A model generated the notes under the pieces. That model worked only from the letters and a program-made list of their open reading frames with translations, had not been told where the DNA came from and did no database searches. Made by a program: the position numbers and the translations under genes. Positions 7,137 to 15,667 of a DNA stretch of 64,000 bases are shown one piece after another. Numbering within the stretch: the stretch's first letter is position 1; every line of letters starts with the position of its first letter. Source of the DNA: Acidimicrobiales bacterium (lineage in GTDB: Bacteria > Actinomycetota > Acidimicrobiia > Acidimicrobiales > Aldehydirespiratoraceae); contig JAJCXY010000041.1 of NCBI GenBank assembly GCA_029263215.1, forward strand, positions 1-64,000. Reading direction: 5' to 3'.

Positions 7137-9302
7137 TCAGGCGGTGACGGTGGCCTTCATCGCGCGACGATGGCTGCGCAGGATCTGCTCGGTGTAGCCG
7201 TTCTTCTCGTGGCGGCCCAGCAATACGAGATCGAGGGCGGCCTGGAACGGGATGCTGTGGTCGAAGTCGGGAGCCATCGGTCGGTAGACGGGGTCGTCGG
7301 CGTTCTGAGCATCGACGGCCATCGCCATGCGGGCCATCGTGGCGCGGATCTGGTCTTCGGAGATCAAGCCGTGATGGAGCCAGTTGGCCACGTGTTGGCT
7401 CGAGATCCTCAGGGTGGCGAGGTCCTCCATGAGTCCGACGTCGTGGATATCGGGCACCGTTGAGCAGCCCACGCCCTGCCCAACCCAGCGCACGACGTAG
7501 CCGAGGATGCTCTGTGAGTTGTTGTCGAGCTCACGCTGGATCTCCTTCGCGCTCAGGCTGCGATCGGCGGGGATTGATGGGATCGCGAGCATGTCGCCCA
7601 GGCGCTGGCGGGGCCGGTCGACCAGATCTCGCTGGCGATCAACCACGTCGAGCAGGAAATAGTGGGTGGCATGGAGGGTGGCGGCGGTGGGCGATGGCAC
7701 CCATGCGGTGTTGGCTCCGGCCAGAGGATGCTGGATCTTGGTGTTGACCATGTCGGCCATCTCCTCGGGGGCGGCCCACATTCCCTTGCCGATCTGGGCC
7801 CGGCCCCGCAACCCACAGGCCAAACCGGTGTCGACGTTGGAGTCTTCGTAGGCCTGAAGCCAGGTGGCCCCCTTCATCTCGCCCTTGGGCAGGACGGGCC
7901 CGGCCTCCATGTCGGTGTGGATCTCATCGCCGGTGCGGTCGAGGAAGCCGGTGTTGATGAACACACAACGCTCGCGGGCGTGGGAGATGCAGGCCTTGAG
8001 TCCCATCGAGGTGCGCCTCTCCTCGTCCATGATGCCCATCTTCAAAGTGTTGGGCTCCAGTTCGAGAACCTCCTCCACACGGCTGAACAGTTCGCAGGCG
8101 AGCGCCACTTCGTCGGGCCCATGCAGCTTGGGCTTCACGATGTAGATCGACCCTGTCCGGCTGTTGCGGAATTCGCTGTTGTTCTTCAGGTCGTGGACCG
8201 CGGCGGCGGCGGTGAACAGGGCATCGAGCATGGCTTCGGGTACCGCATCACCGCGGTGGGTGACGAGGTCGGTGGTGAGATGGTGCCCCACGTTGCGAAC
8301 GAGCATCAGGGCACGGCCGTGCTCCACGTGATCACCACCATCCGCCGCGATGTAGACCCGATCCGGATTCATGCTCCTGTCGATCGTCTCGCCCCCCTTC
8401 TGGAAGGTGCGGGTGAGGGTGCCCTTCATGAGGCCCAGCCAGTTGCGGTAGACCACAAGCTTGTCGTCGACATCGAAGGCGGAGACCGAATCTTCGCAGT
8501 CCATGATGGCCGTGACTGCCGACTCGAGTTGGACATCGTGGATGTTGGCGTGGTCGCGGCGGCCGATCGCCTCGTCCTCGCCGAAGCGGAGCTCACAGCC
8601 CAAACCGTTCTTGCGCAGGAGTATCGAGTCGGGGTTGCCAGCATCGCCGGTGTAGGCGACGAACCGCTCGGGCCGCAGGAGAGTGCTGACGGTGCCGTCG
8701 CCACTCACCGCCACGAGATCGCCGCGTTCGATCCTGTAGGCAGTGACCGACCGGTGGCTAGATCGGTTGAGGCTGAAGTGGCGATCGAGGAACTCGCGGA
8801 CAGAGTCGATGACCTTGTCGCCCCGGATGGGGTTGTACTCGCGGCCCTTTGCGCAGCCATCGCCGTCGTCGAGCACGTCGGTGCCGTAGAGCGCGTCGTA
8901 GAAGCTGCCCCAGCGGGCGTTGGCCGCGTTGAGCGCGTAGCGGGAATTGTCGAGCGGAACCACGAGCTGGGGGCCCGCCACCTCGGCGATCTCCCGGTCG
9001 ACGTTTTCGGTGGCCAGGTCGACCTCCTCGGTCATGTAGTTGAGATAGCCGATCTCGCGAAGGAAGGATGCATAGGCGGTGGCATCGTGGCCTTCTCCTC
9101 GGTGGAGGATGTGCCACTCGTCGATCTGGGCCTGTAGTTCATCGCGTCGGGCCAGAAGTTCGCGATTGAGCGGCGCAAGGTCGGCCACGATCCGTTCGAA
9201 GCCGCTCCAGAATGCGTCGGGGCGGATCCCCGTGCCGGGCAGGAGTTCCGACCCCACAAAGTCGGCCAGGGCCTGTTCGATCTCGAGCTCACCGAACTGC
9301 AT
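7137..9302 (-). CDS. glcB: Malate synthase G
   Basis: A 721-residue protein, the usual length for malate synthase G (about 720). It condenses glyoxylate with acetyl-CoA to malate in the cytosol. Visible signatures include TAIMDCEDSVSAFDVDDKL, KPKLHGPDEV, and INTGFLDRTGDEIHTDMEAG, which belong to the catalytic barrel. The N-terminal clasp and C-terminal plug regions are complete. GGAGG lies 7 nt before the ATG. No isocitrate lyase or glycolate oxidase gene is in the window, so glyoxylate must come from elsewhere. Confidence 0.95.
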   Translation of the reverse strand: MQFGELEIEQALADFVGSELLPGTGIRPDAFWSGFERIVADLAPLNRELLARRDELQAQIDEWHILHRGEGHDATAYASFLREIGYLNYMTEEVDLATENVDREIAEVAGPQLVVPLDNSRYALNAANARWGSFYDALYGTDVLDDGDGCAKGREYNPIRGDKVIDSVREFLDRHFSLNRSSHRSVTAYRIERGDLVAVSGDGTVSTLLRPERFVAYTGDAGNPDSILLRKNGLGCELRFGEDEAIGRRDHANIHDVQLESAVTAIMDCEDSVSAFDVDDKLVVYRNWLGLMKGTLTRTFQKGGETIDRSMNPDRVYIAADGGDHVEHGRALMLVRNVGHHLTTDLVTHRGDAVPEAMLDALFTAAAAVHDLKNNSEFRNSRTGSIYIVKPKLHGPDEVALACELFSRVEEVLELEPNTLKMGIMDEERRTSMGLKACISHARERCVFINTGFLDRTGDEIHTDMEAGPVLPKGEMKGATWLQAYEDSNVDTGLACGLRGRAQIGKGMWAAPEEMADMVNTKIQHPLAGANTAWVPSPTAATLHATHYFLLDVVDRQRDLVDRPRQRLGDMLAIPSIPADRSLSAKEIQRELDNNSQSILGYVVRWVGQGVGCSTVPDIHDVGLMEDLATLRISSQHVANWLHHGLISEDQIRATMARMAMAVDAQNADDPVYRPMAPDFDHSIPFQAALDLVLLGRHEKNGYTEQILRSHRRAMKATVTA

Positions 9303-9402
9303 GGGGAAACCTCCGGAGACTGGCAGTCCTTCGATCGTACCGACCGCAACCGGCGCGATGTGAGGTCGGGACCGGCGAACTCCGGGCTGATTTTCGCCCC
9401 GT

Positions 9403-10857
9403 TCAGCGCGCTATTCGGACTACGACCATGTCGTCGGCCACCGCCACCCAGAGAGAGTCTGCGCCGACGGACAGCCCGGTAGGTGTCCCTCCGAGCGGTG
9501 TGCGGCTGAGGATCGTGAGGTCGTCGAGGTCGAGCTCCACCAGGTCGCCCGATTCGCTCACCGATACCCACAGGGAGCCGAAGGAGATGGCCAGCTCGAT
9601 CGGGGCGGCTCCGACCTCGACCTCGATCATCTCGCCGGAATCCAAGTCGACGCGTGAAACGGTGCCGGCGGTCTGGCTGGATACGAAGATGATGCCTTCG
9701 CCCCCGGACGCCAACCCCACGGGGCCGTCGCCAACTGAAGTGCGCCCGATCACCGAGAGAACGGAGCGGTCGAGTTCGACCACCTCGGCGGTGTCGAACA
9801 CCGCCGCGAAGATGCGTCCTTCTGCGGTGACGAGGACAGCGGTGGGGCTGCCGCCGACATCGATCCGATCGAGGATGGTGCCATCGGCGGAGTCGACGCG
9901 AGCCACGTAGCCACCACGTGCTGCAGCCACTATGAGAGTTCGGCCGTCCTTCTGGAGACCGTCGGGCCCGTCGATCGGGAACCTCGAGAGCACTTCCGCT
10001 CCCGCGGGGTCGACTCGGAGGAGCTGGTCGCCGCCGAAATCGCCCACCCAGACCGAGGTTCCGGTTCGGAGCACCCGTGCAGCACTGGCTGAGAGCGACT
10101 CGACATCGGTGACTTCATCGGTGTCGGGGTCGATGTTGGCGTAGCTGCCATCACCGCCGACGACGGCGACACCTGCATCACTTGCGCTCAAGAAGCGGAC
10201 ATCGGCGTCCATGGGTATGCGTGAGATCCGTGAACCGGAGATCGCGGGTGGTGGCGCCTTTCGCAACTCACCTTCGAGCACGGCGATCTGACGTTCCAGC
10301 AACTCGATACGGAGGGCATCGGCGGCGGCGATCGTGGGAGTGGTGGCGACTATGGTCGCCTCCGCTCCATCCCCCTCGAACACCGGGTCGACACCAGGAG
10401 GGGCAAGCGAGGATTCAGCCCCAGAGGTGGACGTGTCGTCGCCCAGGGGCCAGAAAAGCCACACCGCTACGGTCGCGCCGATCACCACGATCACGTTGAT
10501 GGCTATGAACAGGGTCTTGCGGTTCGGGCCTCGGCCTGATGACTTGTCCTTCGCCGGGGGCGGGGATTCGCTGGCTCGGGGAGCGCGTTGGGGCCGTGCG
10601 GGTGCCGGCGCGGCGGGTTGTGGGGGTGGCGCGGGTTGTTGTGGGGGTGGCGCGGCGGGTTGTTGAGGTACCGGTTGTGGGGGTGCGGGGGCTGCGGGCT
10701 GTTGAGGTGGCGCGACAGGCTGCTGAGGCTGGGGTGCAGGTGGCGGGGGCGACGGTGGGACCGGAGAAGGTGGCGGCGCGCCGTCTCCGGGGTCGACGTG
10801 GGGGCGCGGCAAGTTCGATCCGGCTTGTTCGCTTGACCCTTCGGGCGGTTGGGTCAC
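9403..10857 (-). CDS. Membrane-anchored protein: Pro-rich cytoplasmic tail, one TM helix, extracytoplasmic beta-propeller
   Basis: A 484-residue protein of unknown function. Residues about 20-100 are a low-complexity tail of PAAPPP/QQP repeats. One transmembrane helix (LFIAINVIVVIGATVAVWLFW, about 115-138) follows a basic stretch, then an acidic/Ser-rich linker, a short coiled coil (IELLERQIAVLEGEL) and about 280 residues of repeats of roughly 40 residues (for example VWVGDFGGDQLLRVDP, GGYVARVDSADGTILDRIDVG), typical of YVTN/SMP-30-like beta-propellers. The start is GTG 10857, with GGAGGAG 7 nt upstream, not the track's 10914. The predicted orientation puts the propeller outside. It is divergent from the betaine-binding lipoprotein gene. 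Confidence 0.7.
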   Translation of the reverse strand: MTQPPEGSSEQAGSNLPRPHVDPGDGAPPPSPVPPSPPPPAPQPQQPVAPPQQPAAPAPPQPVPQQPAAPPPQQPAPPPQPAAPAPARPQRAPRASESPPPAKDKSSGRGPNRKTLFIAINVIVVIGATVAVWLFWPLGDDTSTSGAESSLAPPGVDPVFEGDGAEATIVATTPTIAAADALRIELLERQIAVLEGELRKAPPPAISGSRISRIPMDADVRFLSASDAGVAVVGGDGSYANIDPDTDEVTDVESLSASAARVLRTGTSVWVGDFGGDQLLRVDPAGAEVLSRFPIDGPDGLQKDGRTLIVAAARGGYVARVDSADGTILDRIDVGGSPTAVLVTAEGRIFAAVFDTAEVVELDRSVLSVIGRTSVGDGPVGLASGGEGIIFVSSQTAGTVSRVDLDSGEMIEVEVGAAPIELAISFGSLWVSVSESGDLVELDLDDLTILSRTPLGGTPTGLSVGADSLWVAVADDMVVVRIAR

Positions 10858-11018
10858 CAGTCGACTCCTCCGTCCATACCTCGGATGCGATGATAACGAG
10901 AGTTCTCCCACCACGCCTCAACCGCAGACCGGGCGACGCTGCTTTCGGTTCCGGCGGCGAGAGTTGTTACTGTCCTGTTTGGGCGAGTGCGACCGAGTTT
11001 CAGGCTCCGCGGGGAGAT

Positions 11019-11990
11019 ATGTCGAGACGACTGAGGGTTTTGCTGATGCTGCTGGTGCTGCTTTTCGCGGCATGCAGCGGCGACGACAGTGATCCGGTCG
11101 CGGCTCCGCTCGACCTCGACAGCGAGACCCATATCCAGATCGCGGTGCACAACTGGTCGAGTCAGAGAGTCAGCGCCGAAGTGATCGGCACCATTCTGCA
11201 AACCGCCGGCTACACCGTCGATCTTGTTCAGGCCGATACGCGTGCGGTCTACCAATCCATGTGCGACGGCGAGATCGACATCGTGCACGAGGTCTGGGAG
11301 GGCCCGTTCGGTCTCGCCTTCGAAGAGCAGGTCGACAAGGGCTGCGTGCTCGATTGGGCCACCCATTCAGCGGTGACCCGCGAGGATTGGTGGTATCCCT
11401 CCTACGTCGGTGAGCTTTGCCCCGGGTTGCCCGACTGGAACGCACTCGATGAGTGTGCGGTGCTGTTCGGTTCGCAGGAGAACCCGAGCAGGGGCCGCTT
11501 CCTGACCGGCCCGCTCAACTGGTTGAAGGGCGACGAGCAGCGTGTAGCGGCGCTGCAGATGAATTTCGATGTGATCCACATGGAATCGGCAGGTGCCCTC
11601 TTCGAGGAACTCGAGTCGGCGGTGGCCAACCGCACACCGATCGTGTTGTTCAACTGGACTCCCAGCTACATCGAGTTCATCCACGATGGATCGTTCGTGG
11701 AGTTCCCATCCTTCGAGGAGGAGTGCCCGATCGATCCGAGCTGGGGCGACAACAGTGCGCTCACCCACGACTGCGGAAATCCGTCGAATGGCTACCTGAA
11801 GATGGCGATCAGTCAGCGCCTGCCGGAGCGCTGGCCCTTGGCCGCGGATCTGATCGCTCGCATCGATCTCACCAACGAGATGTTGGCGAGCATGGCCGCG
11901 CTGGTGGATGTCGGAGGACTCGAACCGGCGGAGGCCGCCGCCACTTGGATGGCAGCGAATCCGGCGATAATCGCCCTCTGGACCGGCTAG
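11019..11990 (+). CDS. Glycine betaine/proline-type ABC substrate-binding lipoprotein (OpuAC/ProX-like)
   Basis: A 323-residue secreted lipoprotein with a lipobox LLFAAC (Cys19). The mature part follows the OpuAC fold: IQIAVHNWSSQRVSAEVIGTI, GEIDIVHEVWEGPF, and late aromatic motifs (DWWYPSY, NWTPSYIEF) that could build a Trp box for a quaternary ammonium ligand. The true start is ATG 11019, because the track's extension upstream is antisense to the propeller gene. A TACTGT -10 candidate lies at about 10967. No permease or ATPase gene is adjacent, so it is an orphan binding protein. It ends 6 bp from the end of the convergent soxG, which suggests a link to betaine/sarcosine use. Confidence 0.8.
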   Translation: MSRRLRVLLMLLVLLFAACSGDDSDPVAAPLDLDSETHIQIAVHNWSSQRVSAEVIGTILQTAGYTVDLVQADTRAVYQSMCDGEIDIVHEVWEGPFGLAFEEQVDKGCVLDWATHSAVTREDWWYPSYVGELCPGLPDWNALDECAVLFGSQENPSRGRFLTGPLNWLKGDEQRVAALQMNFDVIHMESAGALFEELESAVANRTPIVLFNWTPSYIEFIHDGSFVEFPSFEEECPIDPSWGDNSALTHDCGNPSNGYLKMAISQRLPERWPLAADLIARIDLTNEMLASMAALVDVGGLEPAEAAATWMAANPAIIALWTG

Positions 11991-11996
11991 TGGCGA

Positions 11997-12542
11997 TCAG
12001 CCGAACTCGGCCTTGGCGTCGACGAGAGCGTCGAACAGGTACTGACCGAATGAGCGGTCGCAGAGAATCCGGTAGCTCGGTACGTCGTCGATGTCGTGGC
12101 GGATGATGTCGCACCCGACCTTGGCCACCGACGCGCCTACACACGCGCCGCTGGGCATCATTGGATCGGAGAAGTCGATGCTGCACACCTTGGCCATCGC
12201 CTTGGCGGCGGCCAGGCCGGTGATTCTGAACATCAGGCGGCTGTGGGTGATGTCGACGGTGCTGGCGTAGCCGGATAGGTCGAGGCCGCCGAGATGGGCC
12301 GCCACTGCTTGCGACGTGCCGAAAACCATCCACTCGTCGGGGCGGGTGCGGGCGACCAACACGTCACCGCGGGCCTCGGCACAGCCGAACGTGAGGCCGA
12401 GAGCAGAAGCAGCGGGGGTGCCGTCGGCGGCGCGGACGCTGGCCTTCGTGGTTGCCGATTCATCCGTCAGGGTGATCGAACCGGCGCCGGCGGCGCGTCC
12501 GATGGTGACGACGGGACTTTCGAAAGCGGGTGGATCAGCCAC
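11997..12542 (-). CDS. soxG: Sarcosine oxidase gamma subunit
   Basis: A 181-residue protein that packs against SoxA in the heterotetrameric enzyme. The core YASTVDITHSRLMFRITGLAAAKAMAKVCSIDFSD and the late AKVGCDIIRHD/SYRILCDRSFGQYLFDAL are typical of SoxG and related to the GcvT-like fold. The GTG start overlaps the end of soxA by 8 bp. It is the last gene of soxBDAG. Sarcosine is oxidised to glycine with transfer of the methyl carbon to tetrahydrofolate and release of H2O2. Confidence 0.9.
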   Translation of the reverse strand: MADPPAFESPVVTIGRAAGAGSITLTDESATTKASVRAADGTPAASALGLTFGCAEARGDVLVARTRPDEWMVFGTSQAVAAHLGGLDLSGYASTVDITHSRLMFRITGLAAAKAMAKVCSIDFSDPMMPSGACVGASVAKVGCDIIRHDIDDVPSYRILCDRSFGQYLFDALVDAKAEFG

Positions 12543-15384
12543 GGAGCCGCTCTCCTTCCGGATCGAAGTGGGCGTGGTGTTGCATCACTCGGGCGGTGAT
12601 CTGCTCGCCGTTCACGAGCTGCACCGTGAGGGTGGTGTCGGGCCCGGCGAACTCGGGGGTGACCTGACCGAGACAGACCGCACGGTCGAGCGTGGGCGAG
12701 AACCGTGACGAGGTGATCCTGCCCACGATGTCCTTGGTGCCTTCGCGCAGGATCTGGCAGGCCTCGTCGGGAACGATGCTGGGGTCGGTCGGCTGGATCG
12801 CAACGATCCGGGGATAGTCGCCTTCGAGCGCCCATGCGACCTCGGGCTTGCCTGCCCAGTCGTCCTTGTCGAACTTCAGCAGGCCGATCATTCCGGTGGT
12901 CGGCGCCTTGCTCAGTCCGTCGGTGTCCTGGCCCACGATGAAGTGCCCCTTCTCGAGGCGCATGATGCGCTGGGCTTCGAGGCCGAATGGAGCCACGCCG
13001 AGCGATTCACCCTGTCCCAGGAGCGTCTCCCACACGTGGAGGCCATGACCGGAAGGCACATGGATCTCGAACGACAGCTCCCCGGTGAACCCGATTCGCC
13101 ACACCACACAGTCGGCCACTCCGGCGATGGTGCCGGTGCGCACCTGCATGTATTTGAACGCGTCGGGGTCGAGATCGATGTCGTCGCCGACGAGGCGGCT
13201 CATCAGCTCGCGGCTGTTGGGGCCGGCCACATTGATCGAGGTGAGCCCGGTGGTGACCGGTGTGACGTGGACCTGCCATTCCGGATGTTCGGTCTGGAGC
13301 CAGTTCTCGATCCAATTCCAGACGCCGCCGGCGCCCGAAGAGGTGGTGGTCATCAGGTAATGCTCGTCGCCGAGCCGGCCGGTGACGCCGTCGTCGAGCA
13401 CCACCCCGTCCTCGGCGCACATGATGCCGTAGCGGACCGACCCGATTGCCAGCTGCATCCACTTGTTGGTGTAGAGCTGGCTGAGGAGCTTAGCGACATC
13501 GGGCCCCTGTAGGTCGAGCTTGCCGAGAGGAGTGACGTCGGTGATTCCGACGTTGGCGCGGGTATTGCGCACCTCTTGCTGGGGAGCGCCATAGTGCTCG
13601 GGTCGTACCCACTGGCCGGCGAGGATCGGGGTGGAGCCGTTGGCTTCGTGCCAAGGCTGGATGGATGAGACGCGCACCGGTTCGAAGACGCGGCCGGCGA
13701 GGGCACCCAGTGCGATGGGAGCGTAGGGCGGGCGCCAGACGGTGGTGCCCACCTCAGCGAGGGTCTCGCCTCTCGCCTCGGCCAGCACGGCCACAGTGTT
13801 GACCGTCTCGAGCTTGCCCTGTGATGGCCCCATCGTGGCGGTGGTGAATCGCTTGAGCAGCTCGACCGAATCGAATCCCTCTGCCGCGGCCCCGAAGAGA
13901 TCCTTCGACGAGATGTCCTCCGAGAAGTCGACCATGCCGTGGGAGGTGGAACGGAACAGCTCAGGGTGGGGATCGCGGCCGAGTGGCGACCGGGTGTCGT
14001 CGGGGTAGGCAGGTTCGGGGCCGTCGACCGCGGTGGCTCTCGTGGTGGCCGCCTGTATCCGGTGACGGGCAACCCCAGCGCGAGCAGCAGCAAGTCGACC
14101 GGTGGAGCGACCATGGGATATGAGCTCATCTCGGTTGCCGTCGCCCGCGATGCCACCGGTGGTGAGGACGTTGTCGGGCGGGCTGTCGGCGAAGAAGCGG
14201 GCAGAGGCCGGGTCGTAAACGGGTCGGTCACCGCTCATGTTGAGTAGGGAGGTGGGAGCGGTCCAGCCGGTTGCGGTGACGAGCAGATCTGCATCGACGA
14301 TCGAGCCGTCGCTGCAGGTGACGGCCTTGACCCGGCTCTTGGAGCCGCTGGCCTTGGTGACGGTGGCTCCGGTGCGAGCATCGATGACCTTGACGATCTC
14401 GATTCCGGCTCGTTCGAGTTCGTCGATCGCGGCATCACCCGATTCGTTGGCCGTGAGTACGACGGCTCGGTTCCCGGGCCTGATCGCGTACATGGCGATC
14501 AGGCGCCGGACCGCACCTGAGGTCATGACACCGGGCAGATCGTTGCCGGCAAAGACGTAGGGTCGCTCGATCAGCCCGGGGGCCACGACCAGCACCTTGG
14601 CCCTGGCCTTGATGAGGCGTTCGACCGCGATCGGGTGGTTGCGCTGAGCTATGGCCAGCCAGTTGTCCTCGTAGCGGCCGGTGACGGTCGAGTTGGTGAG
14701 GATCTCCACGCCTGCGGACTCGGCCTCGGCGACAAGCCCGGCGAGAGCATCGGCGTCGTCGTTGGAACCCCAACGAAGATGACCACCGAGATCGTGTTCG
14801 TGCTCCACCAGCATCACCGAAGCACCGGCGCGGGCGGCTTCGACGGCGGCCGCGAGACCCGAAGGGCCGCCGCCCGCGACCACCACGTCGGGGTGGGCGT
14901 AGCGCTTGTCGTGGTAGCCGTGCGGAGTGTCGAGATCGACCTTCCCGCCGGGGGCGAACCGGGCGAGAACACGTTCGTAGGCCGGCCACATCTTGGCCGG
15001 CTTCATGAACGTCTTGTAGTAGAAGCCGGCAGTCAGGAAGCGGCCCACCAGGCCGTTGGCCGCCTTGGCGTCGTACTTCAGGGAGGGCCACACGTTTTGG
15101 GCGGAAACGGCCATGCCGGCAACGAGAGCGCGATGCGACGCTCGCACGTTCGGCTCGTCGCCCACCTGCACCGACGTGTTCGGGTCCCAGAAATCGGCGG
15201 TGAGCACGCCGCGGGGACGGTGGTATTTCATCGAGCGGCTGATGATGTGCTCTCCGTTGGCGAGGATCGCCGACGTGATGGTGTCGCCCTCGAACCCTCG
15301 CATCTTCTTGCCGTTCCAGGTGAAGGCCAGCGGTTTCGAGCGATCGATCACCTCGTTGGGTTGGGCTGGGAGACGGGTGGTCAC
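12535..15384 (-). CDS. soxA: Sarcosine oxidase alpha subunit
   Basis: A 949-residue subunit. The N-terminal region carries a 2Fe-2S-ferredoxin-like/FAD fold (LAFTWNGKKMRGFEGDTITSAILANG), a central dinucleotide-binding segment (VVVAGGGPSGLAAAVEAARAG), and a C-terminal GcvT-like tetrahydrofolate domain (LEKGHFIVGQDTDG, TGMIGLLKFDKDDW). The start is GTG 15384, overlapping the soxD stop as GTGA; the extra 54 residues in the track are antisense or off-frame sequence. Length and domain order match the known alpha subunits, which bind NAD+ and use folate. Confidence 0.95.
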   Translation of the reverse strand: MTTRLPAQPNEVIDRSKPLAFTWNGKKMRGFEGDTITSAILANGEHIISRSMKYHRPRGVLTADFWDPNTSVQVGDEPNVRASHRALVAGMAVSAQNVWPSLKYDAKAANGLVGRFLTAGFYYKTFMKPAKMWPAYERVLARFAPGGKVDLDTPHGYHDKRYAHPDVVVAGGGPSGLAAAVEAARAGASVMLVEHEHDLGGHLRWGSNDDADALAGLVAEAESAGVEILTNSTVTGRYEDNWLAIAQRNHPIAVERLIKARAKVLVVAPGLIERPYVFAGNDLPGVMTSGAVRRLIAMYAIRPGNRAVVLTANESGDAAIDELERAGIEIVKVIDARTGATVTKASGSKSRVKAVTCSDGSIVDADLLVTATGWTAPTSLLNMSGDRPVYDPASARFFADSPPDNVLTTGGIAGDGNRDELISHGRSTGRLAAARAGVARHRIQAATTRATAVDGPEPAYPDDTRSPLGRDPHPELFRSTSHGMVDFSEDISSKDLFGAAAEGFDSVELLKRFTTATMGPSQGKLETVNTVAVLAEARGETLAEVGTTVWRPPYAPIALGALAGRVFEPVRVSSIQPWHEANGSTPILAGQWVRPEHYGAPQQEVRNTRANVGITDVTPLGKLDLQGPDVAKLLSQLYTNKWMQLAIGSVRYGIMCAEDGVVLDDGVTGRLGDEHYLMTTTSSGAGGVWNWIENWLQTEHPEWQVHVTPVTTGLTSINVAGPNSRELMSRLVGDDIDLDPDAFKYMQVRTGTIAGVADCVVWRIGFTGELSFEIHVPSGHGLHVWETLLGQGESLGVAPFGLEAQRIMRLEKGHFIVGQDTDGLSKAPTTGMIGLLKFDKDDWAGKPEVAWALEGDYPRIVAIQPTDPSIVPDEACQILREGTKDIVGRITSSRFSPTLDRAVCLGQVTPEFAGPDTTLTVQLVNGEQITARVMQHHAHFDPEGERLRG

Positions 15385-15653
15385 TTGTGGCCTCCGGTCT
15401 TGTTGCCGGGAAGGGGAGGGTTGCGCAACTCGCCGGTGAGGGTGTGGCGTTCGAGTTTGAAATGCTTGCGGCAGCCCGACGAGCAGTACCACTTCTCGGT
15501 GATCCAGCCCGACTCGTTGTCGCGTAGGTAGAGGTAGGTACGCCATTGCTCGGGTGAGGCGGTGTTGGGATCGGGGCGCGAGTGGGGCTCACCGCCGTAC
15601 GACATGTCGGAGGCGTTGCGGGGACCGCAATTGGGGCAAGGGACGAGCAACAT
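15381..15653 (-). CDS. soxD: Sarcosine oxidase delta subunit
   Basis: A 90-residue zinc-binding subunit. The two Cys pairs PCPNCG and WYCSSGC are the metal ligands, separated by the conserved YLRDNESGWITEKW stretch. The start is ATG 15653, which gives the usual 85-100 residue size; the track ORF extends too far upstream. An AGGAG lies 11 nt upstream, overlapping the stop of soxB. It sits between soxB and soxA in the standard soxBDAG order. Confidence 0.93.
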   Translation of the reverse strand: MLLVPCPNCGPRNASDMSYGGEPHSRPDPNTASPEQWRTYLYLRDNESGWITEKWYCSSGCRKHFKLERHTLTGELRNPPLPGNKTGGHK

Positions 15654-15667
15654 CAGTTCATCAACTC

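Noticed and set aside
7662-9137. 491-codon plus-strand ORF over malate synthase G
   Set aside because: It is antisense to a complete, motif-rich glcB and has repetitive Val/Gly/His content without any domain.
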